Shown here: positions 27,869 through 38,314 of the stretch, piece after piece
Position numbering within the stretch: position 1 is the stretch's first letter
Layout: each line of letters opens with the position of its first letter
Source: Gaiellasilicea sp963791905
GTDB lineage: Bacteria > Actinomycetota > Thermoleophilia > Gaiellales > Gaiellaceae
DNA: 64,000 nt
Assembly: GCA_963791905.1 (NCBI GenBank)
Contig: CAWBTX010000001.1
Span: forward strand, 1 to 64,000
Direction of reading: 5' to 3'
Position numbers and translations under genes: made by a program
The notes under the pieces: generated by a model
Database searches by the model: none
The model's input: the letters and a program-made list of their open reading frames with translations, nothing else
What the model was told of the DNA's origin: nothing

Positions 27869-28357
27869 CTACGCAGAGGCAGGACGACGGCGCCGACACG
27901 CGCCGGCGACGCTCACGGCCGCGACCGCGGCGAAGGCCGCGGTCTCGGCAATCCACCAGTGGCCGAGGTGGTGCGCGCTCGCCCGGCAGCCGATGCCGAG
28001 AACGATCCCGAAGGCGCCGGCGACGGCCGACGACGACCAGCTGAGCGGGAGCCGCACGAAGCGCGACAGCAGAGCCCCGATCCCGACGACCGCCAGCACG
28101 ACGCCGACGAGATAGAGCGCGTCCCACCACACGAGCGGTGCGTCCGCCTCGTCCGCGGGCACGGGTGCAGCTCCCAGGACGACCACGGCGGCGATCCAGG
28201 CGAGCGTGAGCGTCCCCCGATCGGTCGCGACCCGCACCAGGTGCTCACGCGCACGAGCGTGGCCGGACGTCGCCGGCTCGGACGCGCTCGGAGCCTCCCA
28301 GAGCCGCTCGAGCTCGGTGATGTCCGTCGCGCGCTCCTCGGTGCGAATCGCGCTCAT
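27869..28357 (-). CDS. Small membrane protein of unknown function
   Basis: 162 residues starting ATG 28357, 10 nt after the pckA stop, so cotranscribed. The first 50 residues are charged and soluble; then come four hydrophobic segments, for example LTLAWIAAVVVLGAA, ALYLVGVVLAVVGIGALL, SAVAGAFGIVLGIG and IAETAAFAAVAAVSVA. Not recognised as a named family. Confidence 0.6.
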   Translation of the reverse strand: MSAIRTEERATDITELERLWEAPSASEPATSGHARAREHLVRVATDRGTLTLAWIAAVVVLGAAPVPADEADAPLVWWDALYLVGVVLAVVGIGALLSRFVRLPLSWSSSAVAGAFGIVLGIGCRASAHHLGHWWIAETAAFAAVAAVSVAGACRRRRPASA

Positions 28358-28367
28358 TGCGTCTCCG

Positions 28368-29967
<1,600 letters not shown>

Positions 29968-30028
29968 GAACGGCCTTTACCCAGGCCGTGGGGAATCCTA
30001 CGCAGAATCCACTCCGACGGAGACGGCG

Positions 30029-30034
30029 TATGTT
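30029..30034 (+). promoter_or_regulatory. -10-like box TATGTT of the cupredoxin lipoprotein
   Basis: TATGTT ends exactly 6 nt before GTG 30041. Confidence 0.4.
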
Positions 30035-30040
30035 CCAGAC

Positions 30041-30490
30041 GTGATCGTTCGAGTGCTCGCGCTGACGCTCGTGCTTCTCCTCGCGGGGTGCGGAAGCGAT
30101 GACTCCGACGAGTCCGAGCCTGAGGCAGTAGGCACCGAGATCGCCCTCAGGGACTTCCTGCTCATGCCGCCGAATGCAGAGCTCGACGATGCGGGCACTG
30201 CGACCTTCACGGTGGTGAACGACGGGCAGACGACGCACGCGCTCGAGATCGAGGGGCAGGGCGTCGAGGAGGAGACGGAGCTGCTCGAGCCGGGCGAGAC
30301 CGCCGAGCTGACCGTCGACCTCGAGGAGGGCGACTACGAGATGTACTGCCCGGTCGACGGCCACCGCGCCCAGGGGATGGAGGGGACGCTGATCGTCGGC
30401 GCCGGCTCGGCCGGCTCGCCGTCCGGCGGGACGGACACCGGCGAGGACGACGACGACAACGACGACGGGGGCTACCCGTACGGAGGATGA
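30041..30490 (+). CDS. Cupredoxin-like lipoprotein
   Basis: 149 residues. Lipoprotein signal IVRVLALTLVLLLAGC, an acidic linker, then a cupredoxin domain with type-1 copper ligands: His in QTTHALEIEG and Cys, His, Met in YEMYCPVDGHRAQGMEG. The C-terminal tail is Gly/Asp-rich (TGEDDDDNDDGGYPYGG). Such proteins shuttle electrons or hold copper at the outer face of the membrane. GTG 30041 follows a -10-like box. Confidence 0.8.
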   Translation: MIVRVLALTLVLLLAGCGSDDSDESEPEAVGTEIALRDFLLMPPNAELDDAGTATFTVVNDGQTTHALEIEGQGVEEETELLEPGETAELTVDLEEGDYEMYCPVDGHRAQGMEGTLIVGAGSAGSPSGGTDTGEDDDDNDDGGYPYGG

Positions 30491-30495
30491 GGCTC

Positions 30496-30501
30496 TAGGG
30501 T
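30496..30501 (+). promoter_or_regulatory. -10-like box TAGGGT of the P1 peptidase gene
   Basis: TAGGGT ends exactly 6 nt before GTG 30508, just after the cupredoxin stop. Confidence 0.35.
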
Positions 30502-30507
30502 CGTGGC

Positions 30508-31524
30508 GTGAAGCCGCGCGCCCCCGAGCTCGGCATCGGGATCGGCACCCTCCCGCGTGGCGCGGCGAACGCCATCACGGACGTGGCCGGGATCCGCGTC
30601 GGGCAGACGACGCTGATCGAAGGCGATGACGTCCGGACAGGCGTCACGGTCATCGTGCCGCCGCCCGACCCGCTCTTCGCCGGCTGCCACCGCATCAACG
30701 GCAACGGCGAGCTGACCGGGCTCGAGTGGGTCCGGGACTCCGGGCTCCTCACGACGCCGGTCGCGCTGACGAACACGCACTCCGTCGGCGTTGTCCGTGA
30801 CGCGCTCATCGCTGCCGCGCCTCCGGGCGAGGGGGCGTGGAGCCTCCCCGTCGTCGGCGAGACCTGGGACGGCTTCCTCAACGACATCAACGGCTTCCAC
30901 GTCCGGCCGGAGCACGTCCGGGCGGCGCTCGAGTCGGCGAGCGACGGGCCGGTCGTGGAGGGCGCGGTCGGCGGCGGTACCGGCATGATCTGCCACGGCT
31001 TCAAGGGCGGTATCGGCACGGCCTCACGCACGGTCGACGACCGCTGGACAGTCGGCGCGCTCGTGCAGGCAAACCATGGTCAGCGCCGACGGCTGCGGAT
31101 CAACGGCGTCCCGGTCGGCGAGCGCATCGGCCCCGAGCAGGTGCCGCTGCCGGGCACGCCCGAGGGCGCCGGTTCGATCATCGTCGTCCTCGCCACCGAT
31201 GCGCCGCTCATCCCGGGACAGTGCGAGCGGCTCGCGCGTCGAGCCGGCTTCGGGATCGCCCGCACCGGCGGTCTCGGGGAGCATTCGAGCGGCGACTTCG
31301 CCCTCTGCTTCGCGACCGGAAACCGCGGGCTCGCGCGGACCGAGCCTGAGCTCGAGCTCCGCATGCTCAACGACGAGCGCATCAACGCCCTGTACGAGGC
31401 CGTCGTCGACGTCGTCGAGGAGTCGATCCTGAACGCCCTCCTGGCGGCCGAGACGATGACGGGCCGGGACGGCCACACCGTCCACGCGCTCCCGCACGAG
31501 CTCCTCGTCGAGGCGCTGGGCTAG
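30508..31524 (+). CDS. P1 family (DmpA-like) peptidase
   Basis: 338 residues with the family pattern: N-terminal NAITDVAGIRVGQTTL, TNTHSVGVVRDA, GAVGGGTGMICHGFKGGIG and the autoprocessing nucleophile Ser in PEGAGSIIVVLATDAPL. DmpA enzymes are Ntn-fold aminopeptidases that cut between the subunits on maturation and release N-terminal D- or L-residues. No signal peptide. It converges with the ABC exporter, the two stops sharing CTAG. Confidence 0.88.
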   Translation: MKPRAPELGIGIGTLPRGAANAITDVAGIRVGQTTLIEGDDVRTGVTVIVPPPDPLFAGCHRINGNGELTGLEWVRDSGLLTTPVALTNTHSVGVVRDALIAAAPPGEGAWSLPVVGETWDGFLNDINGFHVRPEHVRAALESASDGPVVEGAVGGGTGMICHGFKGGIGTASRTVDDRWTVGALVQANHGQRRRLRINGVPVGERIGPEQVPLPGTPEGAGSIIVVLATDAPLIPGQCERLARRAGFGIARTGGLGEHSSGDFALCFATGNRGLARTEPELELRMLNDERINALYEAVVDVVEESILNALLAAETMTGRDGHTVHALPHELLVEALG

Positions 31525-33318
31525 ACGGGCGCGCCCTCGATGTCGCGCGCGAGCAGCGCGGCGTAGCGGCCGCCGGCGGCGAGCAGCTCGTCGTGCGTGC
31601 CGATCTCCGCGACGCGGCCGTGGTCGAGCACGACGATCTGATCGGCGTCGCGGACGGTCGAGAGGCGGTGCGCGATCGCGATCGTCGTTCGCCCTTCTTC
31701 CAGGCGCTCGAGCGCGGCCTGGACGAGCCGCTCGGTCTGCGTGTCGAGCGCTGAGGTCGCCTCGTCGAGGACGAGGATCGGCGGGTTGCGCAGGATCGTC
31801 CGTGCGATCGCCATCCGCTGCTTCTCGCCGCCCGAGAAGCGGTAACCGCGCTCGCCGACGACCGTGTCGTAGCCGTCCGGCAGCGAGGCGATGAGCTCGT
31901 GGATCTGCGCCGCCTGCGCGGCCTCCTCGACTTCCTCGTCGGTCGCTTCGGGCTTGGCGAAGCGCAGGTTCTCCCGCACCGTCGCATGGAAGAGGTACGT
32001 CTCCTGCGAGACAACGCCGACCGCGCCCGCGAGCGAGCTGAAGGTGAGGTCGCGAACGTCGATGCCGTCGATCGTCACCCGGCCGTCGGTCGCGTCGTAG
32101 AGTCGCGCGACGAGGTAGCCGGCGGTCGTCTTGCCCGAGCCGGTCTCCCCGACGAGCGCCGTCGTCGTGCCCGCCGGCACCTCGAACGAGACGTCCTGAA
32201 GCGTCCAGGCGTCGCCGCCGTACCGGAACCAGACGCCGTCGAACGCGACGTTGCCCTCGCGGCTGTGCGAGCCGCCGCTGTCCCTCCTCGATCTCGACGG
32301 GGAGGTCTTGGTACTCGAAGACGCGGTCGAAGAGCGCGAGCGAGGTCTGGACGTCGAGCGAGACGCCGAGGAGCGAGCCGATCGGGAAGAACAAGCGCGT
32401 CTGCAGGGTGGTGAAGGCGATCAGCGTGCCGAGCGAGATCGAGCCGGCGTAGTGCCCCGCGAAGAGGTAGACGAGCGCGGGCATGATCGCGAACGTCATC
32501 TGAATCGAGGACATCATCCAGCGGCCCGTCATGCGGCTCCGGACCTCGAGGTCGGCGAGCCGGGCCGACTCGTTCTCGAAGCGATCGGCGAGCGCGGCCG
32601 ATCGGCCCATCGTCTTCCCGAGCAGGATGCCCGAGACCGAGAGCGACTCCTGGACGAGGCTCGAGATGTCGGCCATCGACTCCTGGCGAACGGTCGTGAT
32701 CTTCTTCCGTGCGTCGCCCACGCGCTTCGTCATCCAGACGAAGACGGGCAGGAGCGCGAGCGCGAAGAGCGCGAGCCGCCAGTCGAGGATGAACATCGCG
32801 ACGACGCTCGCGATCACCGTCGTCACGTTGCCGACGATCGACGTCGCGGTCGACGTCACGACCTCCTGCACGCCGCCGATGTCGTTCGCGAGCCGCGACT
32901 GCACCTCGCCGGTTCGCGTCCTCGTGAAGAAGGCCAGCGACAGCCGCTGCAGGTGCTTGTAGACGGCGGTGCGCAGGTCGTGCATCACGTGCTGGCCGAC
33001 CTGGTTCGAGAGCAGCGTCTGCACGACGCCGAGCGCGCCGGTCGCGATCGCGATCGCGATCATCCCCGCGACGAGCCAGTTGAGCAGCGTGAGGTCGCCG
33101 TTCGGGAGCGCGTCGTCGAAGATGCTCTGGAGGAGAAAGGCGGGGATCGCGCCGAGCGCCGACGAGAAGAGGATCAGGCCGAGGACGGCCCCGAGCCGCA
33201 TCCTGTAGGGCCGGAAGAGGCGGACGATGCGGCGGAGGTTCGCCCGCCGCACGGCCGGGTCCGCGGGCCGCTCGACCGGCTCCGCCGGGTCGAAGGCTCG
33301 AGAACGACCACGTGGCAT
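31521..33318 (-). CDS. ABC transporter, fused permease-ATPase exporter (one frame break)
   Basis: About 598 residues. The N-terminal half is a six-helix exporter domain (ANLRRIVRLFRPYRMRLG, LILFSSALGAIPAFLLQSIF, LDWRLALFALALLPVFVWM); after a break near 32280 the ATPase half has Walker A VGETGSGKTT, the Q-loop SQETYLF, signature RFSGGEKQRMAIAR, Walker B ILVLDEATSALD and H-loop AHRLSTVRDAD. This is the homodimeric MsbA/LmrA type, exporting lipids or drugs. ATG 33318 is preceded by TACTCT 7 nt upstream. Confidence 0.88.
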
Positions 33319-33321
33319 TGC

Positions 33322-33903
33322 TTACAGAGTACGGAGCGCGCCCACCGTGGCCGCGAGGCGGTTCGTGAGCTCCCGTGCCGCTGCGACGGTCGGCTTGGCG
33401 CGCTCGACCGGGATCGGCTCGCCCACCACGAGCGTGATCCGGGGGAAGCCGATCCGCCCGCGCGAGAGCGCTCGCGCCGAGCCGATGATCCGCACGGGCA
33501 CGATCGGGACGCCGGCCTCGAGCGCCAGCCTGGCCGCGCCACGCGTCCAGACACCGCCGCGCACCGACCCCTGGGGGAAGATCGCGACTGCCTCTCCGGC
33601 GGCGAGCAGCGCGGCCGCCTTGCCGACTGCGACATGCCCTTCACGGCCACGGCGGACGGGCACGCCGCCGAGCGAGTCCATGAGCCAGGCGCCGGGGCGG
33701 TAGCGCCAGAGCTCTTCCTTCGCCAGGAAGCGCATCGGATAAGGCGACGCGACCGCGAGCAGAGGTGGATCGAGGAGGCTCTCGTGGTTGGCAGCGACCA
33801 CGCAGGGGCCGGCCGGGATCGCACCGACGATCCGCACGCGGTAGAGGAGGCGCGCGGCGATCAGCGCAGCCGTGCGGATACCGCGGTAGAGGCTTACGCG
33901 CAG
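33322..33903 (-). CDS. 1-acyl-sn-glycerol-3-phosphate acyltransferase-like protein
   Basis: About 193 residues with the PlsC catalytic NHESLLDP (HX4D), an acceptor-binding IFPQGSVRGG in place of the usual FPEGTRS, and VPIVPVRIIG. These enzymes acylate lysophosphatidic acid at the membrane. The start is unclear: no ATG/GTG/TTG precedes the family N-terminus; CTG 33903 is the only near-cognate codon and overlaps the hydrolase stop. A later GTG would remove the first helix. Confidence 0.75.
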   Translation of the reverse strand: MRVSLYRGIRTAALIAARLLYRVRIVGAIPAGPCVVAANHESLLDPPLLAVASPYPMRFLAKEELWRYRPGAWLMDSLGGVPVRRGREGHVAVGKAAALLAAGEAVAIFPQGSVRGGVWTRGAARLALEAGVPIVPVRIIGSARALSRGRIGFPRITLVVGEPIPVERAKPTVAAARELTNRLAATVGALRTL

Positions 33904-34541
33904 AAGTTCTCCAGCTCGTCTGAGACGAGCTCGGCGACGCGTCGCGAGCCGGGCAGTGCAAACGGGGCGCCGCCGCGGCCGCGCAGTGCGATGGCATGGA
34001 AGCTCGGCACGACCTGGCGCTCGACCTCGACGCCGAGCGCACTCGCTCGCTCCGCCGCGTGCCGCGACATTGAGGGCTTCACTCCGGGGATCCCCGGCAG
34101 CGGCGCGTCGAGCGAGCCGTGGATGATCGCGAGTCGGCGTCCGCGGAGCGGTTCCAGCTCGAGCTGCGGCGGCAGCCACGGATTGACGCCTATGACGAGG
34201 CGCACGGCAGGGGCCGCCGCGTTCTGGACGGCAACCGCGCCGCCCATCGAGAACGCGAGCAGCGCGAGCTCGCGTGCGCCGGTGTGCTCGGCGGCGGTCA
34301 CGGCAGCCGCGCCGTCCTCGACGCACAGCTCGAGCCGGCGCCACGACTTGACGCGGTAACGCACCTCGAGAAACGAGAGCTCGGGGAAGCGCCCGGCCAG
34401 CCGCCGGACGAGCCATTCGATCGAGGCGCTCCACGTTCCCGGCGTCTCGGCGGCCGTTCCACCGTCGACGCAGACAACTGCGCGCGGCCCTCCCTCGTTC
34501 GTCCAACGCCCTTCGGCGCCGCTCGCCAGCTCGAAGGACAT
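33894..34541 (-). CDS. Alpha/beta hydrolase
   Basis: 215 residues. The nucleophile elbow is LAFSMGGAVA (GxSxG-like, F-S-M-G-G), the acid is probably Asp in IIHGSLDAPLPG, and the His is in VPSFHAIALRG. Substrate unknown. ATG 34541 is followed upstream by TAGAGT at the usual 6-nt distance. It overlaps the acyltransferase start. Confidence 0.7.
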   Translation of the reverse strand: MSFELASGAEGRWTNEGGPRAVVCVDGGTAAETPGTWSASIEWLVRRLAGRFPELSFLEVRYRVKSWRRLELCVEDGAAAVTAAEHTGARELALLAFSMGGAVAVQNAAAPAVRLVIGVNPWLPPQLELEPLRGRRLAIIHGSLDAPLPGIPGVKPSMSRHAAERASALGVEVERQVVPSFHAIALRGRGGAPFALPGSRRVAELVSDELENFCA

Positions 34542-34547
34542 GCGTCG

Positions 34548-34553
34548 ACTCTA
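34548..34553 (-). promoter_or_regulatory. -10-like box TAGAGT of the hydrolase gene
   Basis: Read on the minus strand, TAGAGT ends exactly 6 nt before ATG 34541. Confidence 0.45.
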
Positions 34554-34571
34554 GGGAACTTTCTCGGGGCG

Positions 34572-35406
34572 ATGGAGACTGCAGCCGCCGTCGATCGGTT
34601 CCTCACGTCTCCGAAGCTCGCGGAGTCGACGCGCCGCTCCTACGCAGCCGATCTCCGCCACTTCGCCGACTGGCTGGACGCGCGAGACACCCCGGTCGAC
34701 GAGGTGGACGTCCGTGTTCTCGCCGACTACGTCACCGGGCTCGGCCGTGGGCGCCCGCGCCTCGCGCCGGCGACCGTCGCGCGCCGGATCTCGACCGTCC
34801 GCTCGTTCCTGCGCTTCACGTTCGGCCCGGCCCGGGTACCGGATGCTCCGCTCTCGCCCCGCCTGCCGCAGCGGCTTCCCGAGGCGCCGAAGCAGGCCGA
34901 GATCGAGGAGCTCGTGGCCGCCTTCGGGGGCGACGGCGCGTTGGCGCTGCGCAACCGGGCGCTCTTCGAGCTGATCTACTCCGCGGGTCTGCGAAGCGCG
35001 GAGGCGGTCGGCCTCGACCTCGGCGACGTCGACTTCGACCAGGAGCTCGTCCGCGTGCGCGGCAAGGGCGCGAAGGAGCGCGTCGTGCCGCTGGGCGAGC
35101 TCGCGGCGCTCGCGGTCGCCCGGTATCTGCGCGAGGCTCGGCCGCAGCTCGCGCGCGGGCGCGGAGAACGCGCTCTTCCTCTCGGCGCGAGGCCGCCGGC
35201 TCGACACGAGCACGCTCAGGCGGCTGCTCCGGCACCCGCACCGCCTCAGGCACTCGTTCGCAACGCACCTCGTCGAGGGAGGAGCCGACCTGCGCACCGT
35301 CCAGGAGCTGCTCGGCCACTCCTCGCTCTCGACGACCCAGGTCTACAGCCACGTCGACGCCAAGCGACTCCGGAAGGTCTATGACTTCTCCCATCCCCGA
35401 TCCTGA
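34572..35406 (+). CDS. Tyrosine recombinase, XerC/XerD family (one frame break)
   Basis: About 277 residues. N-terminal SAM-like core (VDRFLTSPKLAESTRRSYAA), catalytic Arg in SAGLRSAEAV, Lys in VRGKGAKERVV, and after a break near 35160 HRLRHSFATHLVEGGADLR with Tyr in VYSHVD. Xer proteins resolve chromosome dimers at dif. The break is one extra G in GGGCGCGG. It overlaps the next recombinase gene by 26 nt. Confidence 0.82.
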
Positions 35407-36304
35407 CCTCGAGGGCTTCCTGGCCCTCCTCGCCGCGCGCCGCGCGCCGCGAACCGTCGACGCCTACCGGCGCGACCTGACACAGCTCTCTCGTTGGCTC
35501 GATGCCCCGGTCGGCACCGCCACGGTCGAGACGTTGGAGCGCTGGATCGCGGAGCAGCGGGCGGACGGCGTGGCGGCGTCGACCGTGGCGCGCCGCGTCG
35601 CGGCCCTGCGCAGCTTCTACCGTCATCAGCTCCTGCTCGGCACCCGCACGGACAATCCCGCCGCCGGGCTCGAGCTGCCGCGCCGCCCGAAGAAGCTCCC
35701 GCGAACGCTCTCGGCCGCCGAGGCCGAGCGGCTCGTCGAGGCCGCGAACGGCACCACCCCTCGCGCGATGCGCGACCGGGCGCTCGTCGAGCTGATGTAC
35801 GGCGCCGGGCTCCGCGTCAGCGAGACGCTCGGCCTGCGCCGCAGCGCGGTCGATCTCGAGTCCCGGCTCGTGCGCGCGTTCGGCAAGGGAGCGAAGGAGC
35901 GCATCGTCCCGCTCGGACGTCCGGCCGTCGAGGCGCTGCGGCGCTACATCGCGATGGGCCGTCCGCACCTCGACCGCCGCAACCGTCCGGAGCTCTTCCT
36001 GAACGCCCGCGGCGGCCCGCTCACGCGTGCGGGCGCGTTCCTGATCCTGCGGCGCCTCGCCGAGAAGGCCGGACTGGAGCCGCAGCGAGTCCACCCGCAC
36101 CTGCTCCGCCACTCGTTCGCCACGCACCTCCTCGAGGGCGGCGCCGACCTGCGCAGCGTCCAGGAGATGCTCGGCCACGCCGACCTGTCCACGACCGAGC
36201 TCTACACGCACGTCACCGATCGGCGACGCCGCGAGCTGTACTTCCAGGCGCACCCGCACGCGCACCGGAGATCGACGCGGACGACGAAGCCGGACGAGGC
36301 CTGA
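35381..36304 (+). CDS. xerD: Tyrosine recombinase XerD-like
   Basis: 307 residues, complete. N-terminal core-binding domain (RTVDAYRRDLTQLSRWLD), catalytic residues in GAGLRVSETLGL (R), FGKGAKERIVPLG (K), HLLRHSFATHLLEGGADL (H/R), LGHADLSTTELYTHV (H, Tyr). Site-specific recombination at dif, at the end of replication. ATG 35381 sits inside the end of the preceding Xer gene, so the two are translated together. The symbol is by similarity of pattern only. Confidence 0.82.
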   Translation: MTSPIPDPDLEGFLALLAARRAPRTVDAYRRDLTQLSRWLDAPVGTATVETLERWIAEQRADGVAASTVARRVAALRSFYRHQLLLGTRTDNPAAGLELPRRPKKLPRTLSAAEAERLVEAANGTTPRAMRDRALVELMYGAGLRVSETLGLRRSAVDLESRLVRAFGKGAKERIVPLGRPAVEALRRYIAMGRPHLDRRNRPELFLNARGGPLTRAGAFLILRRLAEKAGLEPQRVHPHLLRHSFATHLLEGGADLRSVQEMLGHADLSTTELYTHVTDRRRRELYFQAHPHAHRRSTRTTKPDEA

Positions 36305-37302
36305 CGGCGATCGCTCCAGCGCGCCGAGCCGCTCCGGCGTCGGATCGAGCAGCGTCACGTGGCCGAGCTTCCGGCCGGGGCGCGGCTCCTTTCCGTAGAG
36401 ATGCAGGTGGGCGCCCGGGATCGCGAGGACGCCCGCGGGCGGCGGCGTCGTGCCGATCAGGTTCAGCATCGCGATCTCGCCGCGCACCTCGGTGGAGCCG
36501 AGCGGCAGCCCGAGGACGGCGCGCAGATGGTTCTCGAACTGGCTCGTCGCAGCGCCCTCGATCGTCCAGTGGCCGGTGTTGTGGACGCGCGGGGCGAGCT
36601 CGTTGGCGAGGAGCTCTCCGCCCGTCTCGAAGAGCTCGAGCGCGAGCACGCCGACGTAGTCCAGCTCGTCGAGGAGGCGGGCGCCGTACTCCTCGGCGAG
36701 TGCCTGCGGCCCGTCGGCGGCCGGTGCGCGCGAGCTGCGGAGGATGCCCGTCCTCGTGGACGTTCTCGACGAGCGGATAGAACAGCGTCTTTCCGTCCGC
36801 GGCCGCGGACCGCGAGCAGCGACAGCTCGCGGTCGAACGGGACGAGCTCTTCCAGCACGTGGCCCGGGTCCGGCGCCGGCCGTGATTCGACCAAACGCTG
36901 GCCCTTGCCGTCGTAGCCCAGCCGGCGGGTCTTGAGCAGCGCCGGGAAGGTCTCGACCTCGTCGTCGATCCGCGCCGTCGGGATCCCGAGCCGGCGGAAG
37001 AGCTGCTTCTCGACGAGCCGGTCCTGGGCCGCCTCGAGCGCCGCGGCGGCCGGAACGGCGCCGACGCGCCGAGCCGCCTCGACCGGGACGTTCTCGAACT
37101 CGTACGTGACGGCGTCGACGCCGTCGGCGAGGCGGTCGAGGAGCTGCGGATCGTCGTACGCGCCGACGAGCAGCTCCCCGACCTCGCCGGCCGGCGCGTC
37201 AGAGGCCGGGTCGAGGAAGCGGAACGAGAGCCCGAGCGGGATCCCGGCGAGCCCGAGCATCCGGCCGAGCTGCCCTCCTCCGATGACGCCGACGATTGCC
37301 AA
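36300..37302 (-). CDS. purK: 5-(carboxyamino)imidazole ribonucleotide synthase (frame-disrupted)
   Basis: PurK makes N5-CAIR from AIR, bicarbonate and ATP in purine synthesis. TTG 37302 begins AIVGVIGGGQLGRMLGLAG; the ATP-grasp domain follows with TRRLGYDGKGQRL, then after breaks near 36800 and 36735 LFETGGELLANELAPRVHNT and GHWTIEGAATSQFENHLRAV. The C-terminal end near 36300 is not fixed by a stop in a reasonable frame and may overlap the xerD end. Overlap with the purE end makes this one operon. Confidence 0.8.
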
Positions 37303-37322
37303 GTAACAGACTGTTGCTAAGT
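37301..37322. repeat. Palindromic element AAGTAACAGACTGTTGCTAAGT
   Basis: A near-perfect inverted repeat at the purE-purK junction. Its first 15 bases recur, as reverse complement, in the perfect palindrome at 47700-47718. Confidence 0.4.
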
Positions 37323-37810
37323 CGGGTCGGGCGCGGCGAGCACGGACTCGGTCTGCTCCGCCCGGAAGCGCTCGAGCCTCTCCCGCACCCCCTCGTCCGT
37401 CCTGCGCGACGATCGCGGCCGCGAGGAGCGCCGCGTTCACCGCCCCGGCCCGTCCGATCGCGAGCGTGCCGACGGGCACCCCGGCCGGCATCTGCACGAT
37501 CGAGAGCAGCGAGTCCATCCCCTTGAGCGTCTTCGACTCGACCGGGACGCCGAGCACCGGCAACGCGGTCTTCGCCGCCGCCATGCCCGGAAGATGGGCG
37601 GCGCCGCCGGCGCCTGCGATCAGGACCTGCAGACCGCGGCCCTCGGCCGAGGACGCGTAGTCGAAGAGGAGGTCAGGCGTGCGGTGCGCCGACACGACCC
37701 GGTGCTCGTGCGGCACTTCGAGCGCGCTCGAGCGTCTCGACCGCGTGCCGCATCGTCTCCCAGTCGGACTGCGAGCCCATGATCACGCCGACGAGCGGCC
37801 CGTCGGTCAT
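37317..37810 (-). CDS. purE: N5-carboxyaminoimidazole ribonucleotide mutase (frame-disrupted)
   Basis: About 163 residues: VGVIMGSQSDWETMRHAVET, VVSAHRTPDLLFDYA, VLIAGAGGAAHLPGMAAA and VGTLAIGRAGAVNAALLAA. PurE moves the carboxyl of N5-CAIR to CAIR, the step after PurK. Breaks lie near 37735 and 37400. ATG 37810 overlaps the HEAT-like gene stop (ATGA). Confidence 0.87.
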
Positions 37811-38304
37811 CGCGTGTTGGCGCGCTTCTGCAGAGCCGTGGCGACCGCCTTCGCCGTCTTGCGGACGTCGCTCTCCTGCTCGTCGTCGTCGGCGATCCCG
37901 TTCAGGAGGAGGATCGTCTCGCGCTGCGGCGACCCGTTCTTCAGGCAGACGATCGCGAGCCGGCGCACTGCCAGGTTGCCGTCGTTCGTCGCCAGCTCGT
38001 GCAGGAGCGACCGGACGGCGTTGACATCGCCGGGGTGCGTGCGCGAGAGCCCCTCGAGCGCAATCAGCGCCGAGCCGCGGGCAGCGGGGCTCTCGTCCTC
38101 GAGCCCGCGGCGCAGCAGCTCGAGCTTCTGGCGGTAGCGGAACTGGGCGATCGCGCGGTAGGCCTGGGCGCGCTGCCGGTAATCGGCGTGCCGAGCCGCG
38201 TGCTCGACCTCCTCGTCCCACTGCTGCCGGAGCACCGCGAGCGCCTTCTCGTCCCCGGCCGCAGCCAGCTCGTCGGCCTGCGCGGCTGCCTCGGCCAGCG
38301 TCAT
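37807..38304 (-). CDS. HEAT-repeat-like hypothetical protein
   Basis: 165 mainly helical residues, charged at the front (ADELAAAGDEKALAVLRQQW) and with repeated helical pairs: ARGSALIALEGLSRTHPGDV and AVRRLAIVCLKNGSPQRETI. I read them as HEAT-like. Function unknown. It lies 10 nt after the second citrate synthase and overlaps purE, linking the two sets in one operon. Confidence 0.55.
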   Translation of the reverse strand: MTLAEAAAQADELAAAGDEKALAVLRQQWDEEVEHAARHADYRQRAQAYRAIAQFRYRQKLELLRRGLEDESPAARGSALIALEGLSRTHPGDVNAVRSLLHELATNDGNLAVRRLAIVCLKNGSPQRETILLLNGIADDDEQESDVRKTAKAVATALQKRANTR

Positions 38305-38314
38305 CGCGCGAGCG

